A stretch of DNA of 64,000 nucleotides from Candidatus Heimdallarchaeota archaeon LC_2 (GCA_001940725.1 MDVR01000006.1:1-64000); one strand, 5' to 3'. Shown: positions 1 to 10,255, numbered from the stretch's first letter. Made by a program: numbers and translations. The notes: a model not told the origin generated them from the sequence alone.

Positions 1-48
1 CATAACAAACAAAATTTATACATTTAATTATAACTGAGAATAGATTTT

Positions 49-585
49 ATGAAAAATAATATTAATCAAATATTTTTCATGGGGCTCTCAGGAAGTGGGA
101 AAACAACATTAATTGAAAAAATTATCCCTGAAATTAGCGAAATTTCAATTTTCACGATTAAATTCATGCACCACGCTGAATTCACCGTTGACCCATCTTA
201 CAAAGATACTCGTCGTCATAGAAATTCAGGATCTGTTTATACGGTTTGTTATGCACCAAACGAGACAATTCTATTAATCAATGAAGAAAAACGAGGTACA
301 ATGTTAGATTTCGATGAGCTTTATAATAAATTACCCCCTGTGGACCTCGTACTAGTTGAAGGTTTGAATCATCCTCCGAAAGGATCTACTATAATTTTAA
401 TCCTTAAAAATCCTAATGATTTTGGCTATTACAAGGATCAGTTAGCTCATCTAAATGTAATTGCAATTGTTTGTAGAACTAAATTTGATCTGAATTCAGA
501 AATTCAATTTAGCCCAGTTCTTAATATGATGAATTATGAAGATTTTGATGAACTGATTAGAGTAATAAGACAGCAATTAAAATAA
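49..585 (+). CDS. mobB: MobB, molybdopterin-guanine dinucleotide biosynthesis P-loop protein
   Basis: This is a 178-residue P-loop GTPase-like protein with the Walker A motif GLSGSGKTTL at about residues 12-21 and the segment LVLVEGLNH near residue 105, which matches the Walker B/EG region of MobB. MobB assists attachment of GMP to molybdopterin, or delivery of the finished cofactor to enzymes. The length is normal for single-domain MobB. The ATG at 49 is the first in-frame start. It lies about 500 bp upstream of a MoeA gene on the same strand, which supports a molybdenum or tungsten cofactor role. The family call is firm; the exact step in archaea is less certain. Confidence 0.88.
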   Translation: MKNNINQIFFMGLSGSGKTTLIEKIIPEISEISIFTIKFMHHAEFTVDPSYKDTRRHRNSGSVYTVCYAPNETILLINEEKRGTMLDFDELYNKLPPVDLVLVEGLNHPPKGSTIILILKNPNDFGYYKDQLAHLNVIAIVCRTKFDLNSEIQFSPVLNMMNYEDFDELIRVIRQQLK

Positions 586-589
586 TACT

Positions 590-913
590 TCATTCAATTT
601 TTTTTATTTCATCATCTACCCAAGATAAGGCTCGCATCATTGTAGGCATACCTAAAGTTGTAACACCACAGATAACTGCATGTCGAATTTCTTCTGGTGT
701 ATAACCACTTGACAAACATTTCCTAGTATGAGCGTGGGTAGCACCTTGAATACCCGCTGCGGCTGCAAAAGCTAATTTTACAAGATAAACTGATTTTTTA
801 TTTAAGGGACCTGCAGTAACAGTTGACTCCCCAAGTTGTTCGTAATGTGAAAATAAATCCGGATATTGTTTTTTCACTTCTAAATATCTTTCTGGTATTG
901 ATGAATCATCCAT
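590..913 (-). CDS. Carboxymuconolactone decarboxylase (AhpD-like) family protein
   Basis: This 107-residue all-helical protein has the family signature around THAHTRKCLSSGYTPEEIRH. The usual redox CxxC of AhpD is absent: the position before the histidines reads GIQGATHAH. It is therefore unlikely to act as an AhpD-type disulfide reductase, and the substrate is unknown. It lies convergent to mobB (4 bp between stops) and divergent from moeA, so it interrupts the cofactor pair without being in an operon with either gene. The ATG start at 913 gives a normal family length. Confidence 0.75.
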   Translation of the reverse strand: MDDSSIPERYLEVKKQYPDLFSHYEQLGESTVTAGPLNKKSVYLVKLAFAAAAGIQGATHAHTRKCLSSGYTPEEIRHAVICGVTTLGMPTMMRALSWVDDEIKKIE

Positions 914-1091
914 GGTATAATCAAATTGGAACTAAGGATAAATATTATCTAGAACTATCAGTAGGACGATAAAATAAACAGGTAAAAACATAAATAATGA
1001 CAAAGAAAATTAGATAGTATAATTCTATAAATTATATAGCATTATATGTTAAAATGCAAATGAATAAAATATGTTGGGAAGGGGTTATTTC

Positions 1092-2348
1092 ATGGATCAA
1101 GAACTCCTTGCATATTTCAATGCGGTTGATATAATATCGCAAATCAAGTTGAATTTACAACATGAAATGGTTTCAGTTGAGGAGAGTTTGGGACGAGTTA
1201 TTCAAGAGGATATATCTACTCAAATTGAATCACCACAATGGAACACCTCCGCAATGGATGGTTTTGCAGTCAACTCCTTGTATACTAAGTTTGCATCAAA
1301 TTCAAATCCAATTAAAATTAAATTAATTGGTTTAATCACCGCTGGGGATAAAATTAAAATATTGCAAAATACAGAGGAATGTTTTCAGATTAATACAGGA
1401 GCACCAATCCCTAAAGGTGCAGATGCAGTTGTAAAAGTTGAGGATGTCAGTCTAATTAACGGTGAAATTTTATGTACGGCACCTGTGTATTCAGATTTGA
1501 ACATTATTAGAAAGGGAGATTATGGAAATATTGGTGAAATTGTTATAAAAAGCGGTCAAATTATATGTGCACAAGATATTGCCTTTCTAAAATCTCAAGG
1601 GATTTTTAAAATTAAAGTATCTGAAAAAATTGTAGTATCAATAATAGCCTCAGGTAATGAACTAATACCAATATTTGTTCCAGATCATGGAAAAATTGTT
1701 GAAACAAACAGTCTCATGATTAAACAAATAATAACTAATTCAAGGTGTGAAGTTCAAAGTCGTGGAATCGTTGAGGATAAAGTTGATCAAATTATAAATG
1801 AAGTTAAGGAATCTATTTTAGATTCACATGTAACAATTATTATCGGGGGTACATCTAAAGGGACTAAAGATTTAGTTCCCGATTCTTTAGATAAAATTGA
1901 CAATAGCGAAAAAATATTTCATGGTGTGAAAATTAAACCTGGCAAACCTTTTGGTGTTTGGAAAATTAATAACCAAAAACTGATATTCCTTTCACCAGGA
2001 CCACCATATGCTAGTTTTCTTACTACTAAAGTGTTTATCGAACCATTTCTTCAAATTTGTACTGTAGGTAACAGATTCCTCGAGATAGGAGGTCATATAG
2101 ATATTGTATTGGAGAACTCTGTTAAGGTAAATTCGGGCAGATCTGAGTTCTTAAGAGTAAAGTTGAATTACAACAAACAACAATTGGTAGGTAAAATCAT
2201 TGGTATAAAAGGATCTGGAGACTTTATTGCTACGTGTAAAGCAGATGCAATTCTGATTCCAAATTCTATACGAACAGAATATTTAGAAGGGGAGACAATT
2301 ACAGCTTTTTTGATTCGCCCTGTTCCAATTTATAATGATAGAGACTAA
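1092..2348 (+). CDS. moeA: MoeA, molybdopterin molybdenumtransferase
   Basis: The protein carries the MoeA landmarks in order: SPQWNTSAMDGFAV near the N-terminus, FQINTGAPIPKGADAVVKVE, an ASGNEL segment, the MoCF-type IIIGGTSKGTKDL, and VKIKPGKPFGVWK. MoeA inserts molybdate into adenylylated molybdopterin in the cytosol. I chose the ATG at 1092 because GGGAAGGGG lies about seven bases upstream and the conserved N-terminal helix starts just after it. An in-frame ATG at 1071 would add seven residues. About 418 residues is normal for the family. With mobB upstream, this indicates a molybdoenzyme- or tungstoenzyme-using cell, although no such enzyme lies in this window. Confidence 0.93.
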   Translation: MDQELLAYFNAVDIISQIKLNLQHEMVSVEESLGRVIQEDISTQIESPQWNTSAMDGFAVNSLYTKFASNSNPIKIKLIGLITAGDKIKILQNTEECFQINTGAPIPKGADAVVKVEDVSLINGEILCTAPVYSDLNIIRKGDYGNIGEIVIKSGQIICAQDIAFLKSQGIFKIKVSEKIVVSIIASGNELIPIFVPDHGKIVETNSLMIKQIITNSRCEVQSRGIVEDKVDQIINEVKESILDSHVTIIIGGTSKGTKDLVPDSLDKIDNSEKIFHGVKIKPGKPFGVWKINNQKLIFLSPGPPYASFLTTKVFIEPFLQICTVGNRFLEIGGHIDIVLENSVKVNSGRSEFLRVKLNYNKQQLVGKIIGIKGSGDFIATCKADAILIPNSIRTEYLEGETITAFLIRPVPIYNDRD

Positions 2349-2446
2349 AAAATTCATTAATTGGCCGACTAAAACTGAATGGATGAGTTCATTATTGTTT
2401 TTCTATGTAAGGAATCTGTAGAATAAGACTCTAATTAACAAAATTT

Positions 2447-3505
2447 TCAACTTGATGACTCATAATTCCACAATATTGTACTATTATCCTTTACTTCAGC
2501 TACATTCAGTGATACACCAACGTGAAATGTTGCAAACCTACCGTCAATATAATACACCCAAAAATGATTACCAAGTTCTTGTTTTTCCCATACATCATTT
2601 ATAGCTTCTATATATGGTAATCCTGAATCAAATGTCACATTGACTAACGCAACCATTTGAGTAATTGTTAAAATACTCATTTTACCTGTAACGTTTATTC
2701 TATAATATTCATCAGGAATAAAATTATCATATGAAATACTCACATTTAAGGTAATTTCACCTATATCTTCTGCATTGTAATTTCTTTGCCAATATTCGTA
2801 ACTTGCGATTCCAAGTCCTGAAACAAACAAAATTGTAAGAAGAATTAATACTAGAATATGCCTTTTTTGTCTTTCAAAATAATTCGTTTTTATTTGATTT
2901 AATTGAGAAAACTTGCTCTCCAAAACAGGTAAAATACTGTGAAGTAGTTTAGGGAAAAACGAAAATAAAGTTGAATTTGATATGACATGAGCTATAGTAA
3001 ATGGAATACCGAATATAAAAGCCGCAATTAATACTGATGTGAACCCTCCTTCATCAGTTATGAAAATTAACGGAATTGATATGGTTACTATTATATCGAA
3101 TATCAATGAAGAAATAAACCCAAAAATACCAAATTCATATGGCCTAGTTATTTTTATCTTCCTTGCAAAACTCCCCAAAATAGTAATAATAATCCATGCT
3201 ATCAATTTAAAGAAAAAAGTGATGCCTGAAAATGAAATTATCATGGTAAGAAGAAATTCCCATCCAATAACCATAGTTATTGTAACTGTTAATGCGTAGG
3301 ATAGTGGGAATACAAAACCTACGAAGAAAGCTAGAAAAGTTATAGTCTCCACATTTGGCACAAACAATAATAAAAATGAGCTTGCAATACCAGCAGCTGC
3401 TAATTGTATACGCAATGCAAATTTAGTTAAATCCTTTAGATCTTCATCTTCAAAATATGATATATTATCGGAGGTATCTTCTAATCGGTCAAAATCCTCC
3501 TGCAT
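2447..3505 (-). CDS. ECF-type S-component membrane domain fused to a DUF4430-like domain
   Basis: Residues about 30-195 hold five to six hydrophobic helices resembling small substrate-binding S-components of energy-coupling-factor vitamin transporters. One more helix at about 215-235 leads into an extracytoplasmic C-terminal domain of about 110 residues. That domain resembles DUF4430, with YIEAINDVWEKQ, FWVYYIDG and a final NSTILWNYES. DUF4430 is related to the beta-domain of cobalamin-binding transcobalamin. I infer a single-chain vitamin capture and uptake protein, possibly for cobalamin. No ECF ATPase or T-component gene is nearby. The family calls rest on motif recall and hydrophobicity, so the ligand is a guess. 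Confidence 0.6.
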   Translation of the reverse strand: MQEDFDRLEDTSDNISYFEDEDLKDLTKFALRIQLAAAGIASSFLLLFVPNVETITFLAFFVGFVFPLSYALTVTITMVIGWEFLLTMIISFSGITFFFKLIAWIIITILGSFARKIKITRPYEFGIFGFISSLIFDIIVTISIPLIFITDEGGFTSVLIAAFIFGIPFTIAHVISNSTLFSFFPKLLHSILPVLESKFSQLNQIKTNYFERQKRHILVLILLTILFVSGLGIASYEYWQRNYNAEDIGEITLNVSISYDNFIPDEYYRINVTGKMSILTITQMVALVNVTFDSGLPYIEAINDVWEKQELGNHFWVYYIDGRFATFHVGVSLNVAEVKDNSTILWNYESSS

Positions 3506-3727
3506 ATCAATCTCAAATTGTACTTGTATTTCTTTAATATATGTTTAATTTATCTCGAAAAAAGAAAAGTATCACTAATATTTGCTTATTGATTTTAAAA
3601 AAATCCAATGAAGAATTTTACATTGTCAGTTAAAGAGGTAGAACTAAAGTAACTCTTTTATGAATAATTATTTCATAGCAATATGGGTAGGTTAACCTAT
3701 ACTTTGTTTGTTATCTTAACAAATTGA

Positions 3728-5053
<1,326 letters not shown>

Positions 5054-5077
5054 TTTAAAGAAATTAAAATAACTAAA

Positions 5078-5710
5078 TTATTTTGTTTTTTCAATCATGA
5101 AATACCGCTTTTGCAATGCTAGGAATTTTTTGGAGAATTCAATACCATTGAGATCTGCTCGGTCATATGCATCCTCCAAGGCAAACAAATCATTTTGAAT
5201 ATCAACTAGAGCATCCTCAGTCAGCTCAGTTAATGTATTATTCATCATTGATTGATCAATTGATTGGGATTGAACTGTTTCAAATTCTTGTTGTTTTGAA
5301 TTCAATTGTTGTTTTAACATGCTAAGTTGATTATTTAAAGTGTTATCTGCAGTAGCGGCAGTAACTTTAGGAACTTGAGAACTACCAAATTGTATGGCAG
5401 AAGAAGAAATTACTTGTCTTACTTCTCTAATAATTTGGTGAATATGGTAACTTGTTTTCCAACGAGCAATTGATCTTGTTACAAATTTTCCCTTCGAAAT
5501 ATTTGGATGCATAATTCCTTCTTGAAGTTTAACATCTGGAGAAGCACTTGGGAAGTTGTTAGGAAGAGAGATTGTAACCCCCACCGGTCTGTGTGTTTTA
5601 TCATTAATTATCCCAAACCATTTTGTCAAGTCACCTTCAACTGGTTCAAAGCCAAAAACATTTTGATATATTAAGGAAGCCTCTCGACTTAAAATCTCAT
5701 CATTAACCAT
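5078..5710 (-). CDS. Vps23/TSG101-like ESCRT-I protein (UEV, coiled coil, steadiness box)
   Basis: Residues 1-105 look like a ubiquitin E2 fold: VGVTISLPNNFPSASPDVKL, then MHPNISKGKFV and a tryptophan-containing SIARWKTSYHIHQIIREV. The HPN motif is kept, but the catalytic cysteine position (normally in a CL after the glycine) reads FVT, so this is an inactive E2 variant (UEV). A Gln-rich coiled coil follows at about 115-165. The last 45 residues (DIQNDLFALEDAYDRADLNG, then FSKKFLALQKRYF) match the steadiness box of TSG101/Vps23. This order is the Vps23 architecture, so a role in ubiquitin-dependent membrane remodelling is inferred. It is convergent with rpoA2. The two halves are each individually weak, but together they are persuasive. 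Confidence 0.75.
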   Translation of the reverse strand: MVNDEILSREASLIYQNVFGFEPVEGDLTKWFGIINDKTHRPVGVTISLPNNFPSASPDVKLQEGIMHPNISKGKFVTRSIARWKTSYHIHQIIREVRQVISSSAIQFGSSQVPKVTAATADNTLNNQLSMLKQQLNSKQQEFETVQSQSIDQSMMNNTLTELTEDALVDIQNDLFALEDAYDRADLNGIEFSKKFLALQKRYFMIEKTK

Positions 5711-5840
5711 TGTACATTGATATTATTACTTAATCATTATTAAAAACCTAAACATTCGAAATATAGTGTTAGCTAAAAAATAATTCAACATTTCCACATT
5801 TAGATTAATTGATTTTACATTTAGGAGAGTACATAAAGAT

Positions 5841-5854
5841 AAAAGGTATATAAA
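5841..5854 (+). promoter_or_regulatory. TATA-like promoter upstream of a candidate small RNA
   Basis: A purine-rich BRE-like stretch is followed by TATATAAA at 5847-5854. The next stable structure begins about 25 bases downstream of the first T, the usual archaeal distance to a transcription start. No open reading frame on the + strand starts here. The box sits inside a 370-bp gap between genes that both read on the minus strand. Confidence 0.35.
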
Positions 5855-5871
5855 GGAATAACCAAGCACTT

Positions 5872-5931
5872 ATGCCAATTCGAGGACTTCTCAGACTGAG
5901 AAGGATGATGAGAACGTGCAAAAATTGGCAT
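5872..5931 (+). ncRNA. Candidate structured small RNA, class unknown
   Basis: The element has a perfect 9-bp outer stem (ATGCCAATT at 5872-5880 with AATTGGCAT at 5923-5931). It encloses a perfect 7-bp hairpin (CTTCTCA / TGAGAAG around a GAC loop at about 5887-5903). Immediately after come CTGA and ATGATGA (5896-5899 and 5905-5911), which look like D' and C' boxes of a C/D sRNA. A matching outer C and D pair at the right spacing is not present. A TATA-like box lies about 25 bases upstream. I read it as a possible ncRNA or cis element rather than a confirmed C/D sRNA. The minus-strand 60-codon frame over it has no other support. Confidence 0.35.
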
Positions 5932-6083
5932 AAACTAGTGATTAGCTGAGAATATATCAATTGGGCCCTTTGCAGATTGAATTTCAAGATGAAAGCAAAG
6001 CTAATATATTTTCAGCAGTCACATCATTGATACATCGTTTATTTGATCAAATTGAAAATTACTAGTTTGTGTCTTTATTCATA

Positions 6084-7580
6084 TTATTTCTGAAATAAAT
6101 TATCTTTTAGTTTAATTATTTCTTTTAAATAGGATTCTACATTTGATTTCTCAATTTTTTGTATTATTCCATTATTCTTTTCATGCAAGGTTCTCCAATT
6201 CTCACTTTCATTAATAAAATTTTCACGAAGTTGCTTAATCTTTTTTTCTAAAGTGAGGGATTTATGAGTTTTAGCCAACTGAAGAGCTTTATCATAAAGA
6301 TTAAGTGCGTGCGAAAAATTATCTTCAATTATTGCAATACCTGCTTGTAATCCTAAAATTTCACCTATTAATGTGTGTGAATTATTAGCTTCAGCCATTT
6401 GAATTAATTTTGCGGTAAGGGTATGGATTTCTAATAGGACCTCACTTTCATTAGTTAATTTAATTTCAAATAAAAGCAAATCACATAAATGAAGAATAGC
6501 ATTCACAGTATTATCATAATCAACCATTTCTTCTTCGATTATTTCCCTAAAAATTTTCATTGCTTCACTTTTTGATTTGAGACGTGGTTTTGCTTTACAT
6601 ATCAAACCGTCTGCCATACGATAAATTTGATCAATTAATTTATTGTTTTTATTTAATTTGCAAATTTCTTTAATTTGGTCTGAATATGCCATCGCAAGAT
6701 CAAATCTATTAAGATCTGTACAAATCTCTACCAGGTAAATAAGGGTGAAAACAGACCATATAGGATTCCCAATTTCATTTCTTAATTCTAAACTTTTTTG
6801 AAGATAATTTAGTGATTCTTCAAATTCTCCTTTAAATCGATAAATCTGGCTCATATCACGATATTGACTTGCAATATTTGCTTTGTTATCTATTATAATA
6901 GCTAAATTTAGGGCTCTAGTGTGATATTTTGTGGCATTCTCAATATCACCTTGACCGTAGTAGTAATTTCCGAGATTGGATAAAGGATAATACATCAGAA
7001 AATTATTATCTAATTCTTCGGCTACTTCAAGGCTTTTGAGAAAATATTCATATGCTGTTGTTGATTGACCCACTAGGTTATAACTGTAGCCAATATTATT
7101 ATAAATTCCAGGAAGTAGGCCTTTTTGCCCTAGCTGCAAGGTTATCTCTAAACATTTTTCAAAGGAGGCTAATGATTCATTAATTTCTCCAAATCTAGCA
7201 TGTATACTGCCTTTGATTTGATAGAGATATCGGAACCAATAACCTATATCCAAATCATCATCCATTGAATAATTGGCTAATTTCTCTTCAGTTTTAGCAA
7301 TGTAATATTTAGCTTCATCAAGTTTTCCCAATTTCAATAAACTGTAAGCTAATACTACGTGTCCGCAAGCATGTTTAATATTATCTTGAGTAAGTTTGGC
7401 AATATCCTGAGCCTCGACTGCTAAATCACCTGCTCTCTGATAGTCCCCTTTACAAATTAAAATTAAAGAATGATATAAGTTTTTCTCGAAATGCTGGTCT
7501 TCTGAGAATTCGTCTAAATATGTTTGAGCTTTACTTAGATTGCCCATACTTAACATTTCTTGAACTCTCTCAACTGACAT
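6084..7580 (-). CDS. TPR-repeat protein (tandem paralogue 1)
   Basis: This 498-residue soluble protein is built almost wholly of tetratricopeptide-type helical hairpins. Examples are GIYNNIGYSYNLVGQSTTAY and FLMYYPLSNLGNYYYGQGDI near residues 160-215, with a distinct helical C-terminal block (LTAKLIQMAEANNSH) after residue 380. No signal peptide, membrane helix or enzymatic motif is visible. It shares length and order with the next gene upstream on the same strand, so the two are a tandem duplication. The N-terminal and C-terminal blocks also resemble the TPR part of the TPR-wHTH protein at 30372-32045, but here the DNA-binding domain is absent. A protein-interaction scaffold role is an inference. 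Confidence 0.8.
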   Translation of the reverse strand: MSVERVQEMLSMGNLSKAQTYLDEFSEDQHFEKNLYHSLILICKGDYQRAGDLAVEAQDIAKLTQDNIKHACGHVVLAYSLLKLGKLDEAKYYIAKTEEKLANYSMDDDLDIGYWFRYLYQIKGSIHARFGEINESLASFEKCLEITLQLGQKGLLPGIYNNIGYSYNLVGQSTTAYEYFLKSLEVAEELDNNFLMYYPLSNLGNYYYGQGDIENATKYHTRALNLAIIIDNKANIASQYRDMSQIYRFKGEFEESLNYLQKSLELRNEIGNPIWSVFTLIYLVEICTDLNRFDLAMAYSDQIKEICKLNKNNKLIDQIYRMADGLICKAKPRLKSKSEAMKIFREIIEEEMVDYDNTVNAILHLCDLLLFEIKLTNESEVLLEIHTLTAKLIQMAEANNSHTLIGEILGLQAGIAIIEDNFSHALNLYDKALQLAKTHKSLTLEKKIKQLRENFINESENWRTLHEKNNGIIQKIEKSNVESYLKEIIKLKDNLFQK

Positions 7581-7731
7581 TTATGAACGACCACTTTTAA
7601 TTTTCGTAATATTAAAAGAAAATGATACTTTCCATCAGTATATTTCTCGGTCAATAATTAATATATCTTTTATACAGTTTAAATAAAACCTTTGTAACCA
7701 AAAAATATTCATATATGGAGAGTTCCATGTG

Positions 7732-9225
7732 CTATTTTTGGAATATGTTATCTTTGATTTTTATGATTTCTTGTAGATATTCTTCAATATTTGACAGGTC
7801 CATTCGATCAACCAGAGGATTATTACTTTCAATTGTTTTGTTCCAAGCCTCAGTTTGCTTTATTAAAGCATTTTTGTGTTTCGAAAATTTATTTGCAATT
7901 ATGTGGGACTTGTTTGTTTCTGCCAAATTTACTGCTCCATCCAATAATTTCAAAGCGTGTGGAACATTACCTTCTATCAAAGCAATATTTGACTGTAAAC
8001 CTAATATTTCACATATTAAAGAATATGAATTATTGGCTTCAGCCATTTGAATTAATTTTGCTGTCAGGAAATGAAGTTCGATTAATACTTCATCCTCATT
8101 TGTTAGTTTTAACTCGAATATTAATAATTCGCAAAGATGAAGGATAGAATTAACGGTATTGTCATAATCAATTATCTCCTCTTCAACTATTTGTCTGAAA
8201 ATATCAATCGCAGCAGCTTTATCCTTCAATCTAGAACTTTTCTTATGAATTAAACCAATTGATGTCCTTGTTATTTGATCCACTAAAGTACTTCTGGTTT
8301 CAGAGGCTAAGGATTTCAATTGATTAGAGTATTTCAATGCCATCTCTATATTTTCTAAATCTAGAGACAATTCCACTAAATAAATTAATGTAAATGTTAT
8401 CCAAATGGGATTCCCAACATCAATTCTTAATTTAAGGCTATCTTCGAGATACCCTAAAGCTTGAGAATAATCACCTCTTGCTCTGTATAATTGACTAATT
8501 TCACGATATTCACTCGCAATATTAGAAGTGTTTTCTGTTTTCTGAGCAACTTCTAAGGCGCGAATATGATATTTAAAGGAATTTTCCAAATCACCTTTAT
8601 TGTAATAGTAAATACCTATGTTAGAGAGAGGATAATATCTCTGAAAATCATTTTTAAATTCTTCAGCAATTTCAAGGCTTGTTGTAAAATTGATAAATGC
8701 TTCATCTGCATTTCCTAGTTGAGTATGAATATGTCCAATATTATTGCAGATCGTACCTAAAAGTGCCCTATTGCCCATTTCCTTAATTAATAACAAGGAT
8801 TTTTGATATGAAGATAAAGCCTCATCTTTTTTGCCTAACCTGGTTTCAACTGCACCTTTGGTTTTGTATAATAAACTTCGATGAAATAATAAATTATGAA
8901 GGGTTCCCTGATCTTGAAGTTCAAGATAATCTTCAACTTCACTAATTATTGCGTAACTATCATCTATCCTTCCAAGCTTCAACAAAGCAAATGATTTGAT
9001 GATATCCACTACATGTTCATGAAGTATGATCCTCTCAATATTTGAATCAGTAAAAACATTCATACAAATTTCAAGTGATTTTTGATATTGGCCTTTTTCT
9101 ATAAGGATTAAGGCAGAATAAATTTTACTATCGAACAAAAATTCCTGTGGAAATTTTTTTAATTTTTCATAAGCACTATCCAATTCTCCAAAATCAATCA
9201 ATTCTTGTATTTCTCGAATAGACAA
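7732..9225 (-). CDS. TPR-repeat protein (tandem paralogue 2)
   Basis: This 497-residue paralogue of the preceding TPR protein is colinear over its whole length. Matching blocks include MSIREIQELIDFGELDSA versus MSVERVQEMLSMGNLSKA at the start, YYPLSNIGIYYYNKGDLE in the middle, and LTAKLIQMAEANNSYS near the C-terminus. The genes are separated by about 150 bp and probably have separate promoters. The divergence is substantial, so the duplication is not recent. No catalytic or membrane feature is visible; function is unknown beyond protein-protein interaction. Confidence 0.8.
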   Translation of the reverse strand: MSIREIQELIDFGELDSAYEKLKKFPQEFLFDSKIYSALILIEKGQYQKSLEICMNVFTDSNIERIILHEHVVDIIKSFALLKLGRIDDSYAIISEVEDYLELQDQGTLHNLLFHRSLLYKTKGAVETRLGKKDEALSSYQKSLLLIKEMGNRALLGTICNNIGHIHTQLGNADEAFINFTTSLEIAEEFKNDFQRYYPLSNIGIYYYNKGDLENSFKYHIRALEVAQKTENTSNIASEYREISQLYRARGDYSQALGYLEDSLKLRIDVGNPIWITFTLIYLVELSLDLENIEMALKYSNQLKSLASETRSTLVDQITRTSIGLIHKKSSRLKDKAAAIDIFRQIVEEEIIDYDNTVNSILHLCELLIFELKLTNEDEVLIELHFLTAKLIQMAEANNSYSLICEILGLQSNIALIEGNVPHALKLLDGAVNLAETNKSHIIANKFSKHKNALIKQTEAWNKTIESNNPLVDRMDLSNIEEYLQEIIKIKDNIFQK

Positions 9226-9542
9226 TCAGATCAAGCTAACAATACTTTGGTATTACTAAAGGAAATCGATCAATTATAACAAATATGACAATTTTAGAGG
9301 TTAAGTCTTTGATTACCACAGAAATTTGTCAAGGTTTTACAATGACCAACAAAGAGAAAATCAAAAGAATAATGGTTAATGTCAAATCTTTGTTACATAA
9401 GAAATTCCTTCACAAATAATTTACTTCTTCACTATATTTTCAAGATACCTTGATTTTATTGGTTTCTTGTTGTTTTACCATCCTATCGAATATCCCCTAA
9501 GAGATAAACTAAATTATATATTGTAAGCAGTTTCTTTCAGAA
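9226..9542. other. Intergenic gap, no gene seen
   Basis: This stretch lies between the TPR gene and a decayed exonuclease fragment. A 25-codon frame at 9342 has no support. It probably holds the promoter of the TPR gene, reading leftward, and old upstream sequence of the pseudogene. Confidence 0.5.
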
Positions 9543-9852
9543 ATGATAGATGGGGTATTAACCCTTGATAAAAACGGGCTATACTGTCCACAGGGTGATT
9601 TTTACATAGATCCGTGGAAACCTGTGAAAAATGCAATTATTACCCATGCTCACTCAGATCATCTAAAATCAGGGAGTAAGCAATACTACACCACCACGAA
9701 TGGAATGAAAATAACTAAACACAGACTTAAAAACACATTAGATAATAATTTGTAAACGTTTGACTATATTGAAACATTTCAGATAAATGGTGTGGATGTA
9801 TCATTTCATCCAGCGGGCCATGTTCTTAGATCTGCTCAAATTAGGATTATTG
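9543..9852 (+). pseudogene. Remnant of a metallo-beta-lactamase-fold exonuclease (ligase-associated type)
   Basis: The first 70 codons read GLYCPQGDFYIDPWKPV and NAIITHAHSDHLKSGSKQYY. This is the N-terminus of the metallo-beta-lactamase/beta-CASP nuclease family, with the HAHSDH metal-binding motif, as in ligase-associated DNA exonucleases and mRNA 3'-end processing factors. A TAA at 9753-9755 interrupts the frame. The same frame then continues with INGVDVSFHPAGHVLRSAQI, another conserved block of the family (HPAGHvLGSAQ). Sequence between the blocks is shortened and everything after the second block is missing. A full gene would be over 300 codons, so this is a decayed, internally deleted relic. 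Confidence 0.75.
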
Positions 9853-10255
9853 AAAAATTATGGAATACCTATTTCTCCTGTGCAGTACATTAAAGGATGG
9901 GATTACCACAGATTTATCTTGCTTGGATAAAAAAATTGTTTCCAATGTTCTAGCAGATTTGAGGGAAGAATATGAAATGGATATACTGTCAATTAAAAAT
10001 GATAATTTCTATGGTCCATTAGGGTTTCATGGGTTGGGTGTTAGTCAATTTCTAGGTAGCTTGACCAAATCGCAATTAACGTTATTAATTAATACATATA
10101 ATGAAGGGTATTATAAAATACCACGAACCATTAAATTGTTGGACATTGCTTCAGATTTTGGGTTGTCAAGATACGCGATTGAATATCGATTGAGAAGAGG
10201 GGAAAATGTGATCATGGATCTTGTGTTACCGTTATTGGATTTTGAACAAAAATAA
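9846..10255 (+). pseudogene. Fragment of an HTH_10 (Bat-type) transcription regulator, frameshifted
   Basis: A 131-codon frame starting at 9860 ends in a helix-turn-helix of the bacterio-opsin-activator type: GSLTKSQLTLLINTYNEGYY, then IPRTIKLLDIASDFGLSRYA and IEYRLRRGEN. Just upstream, a different frame (about 9846-9930) reads GIPISPVQYIKGWDYHRF before a stop, and looks like the missing N-terminal part. The switch between frames falls near an A7 run at 9929-9935. I therefore read this as a truncated, frameshifted relic joined directly to the exonuclease relic. A short functional HTH protein from 9860 cannot be excluded. Confidence 0.55.

Noticed and set aside
5872..5931. tRNA or canonical C/D sRNA
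   Set aside because: No T-loop or anticodon arrangement and no outer C and D boxes at proper spacing.
5805..5987. Minus-strand 60-codon frame
   Set aside because: Overlaps the structured RNA candidate; composition is not protein-like.
9342..9419. 25-codon lysine-rich frame between the TPR and exonuclease remnant
   Set aside because: Chance-length frame in AT-rich DNA with no promoter or similarity.
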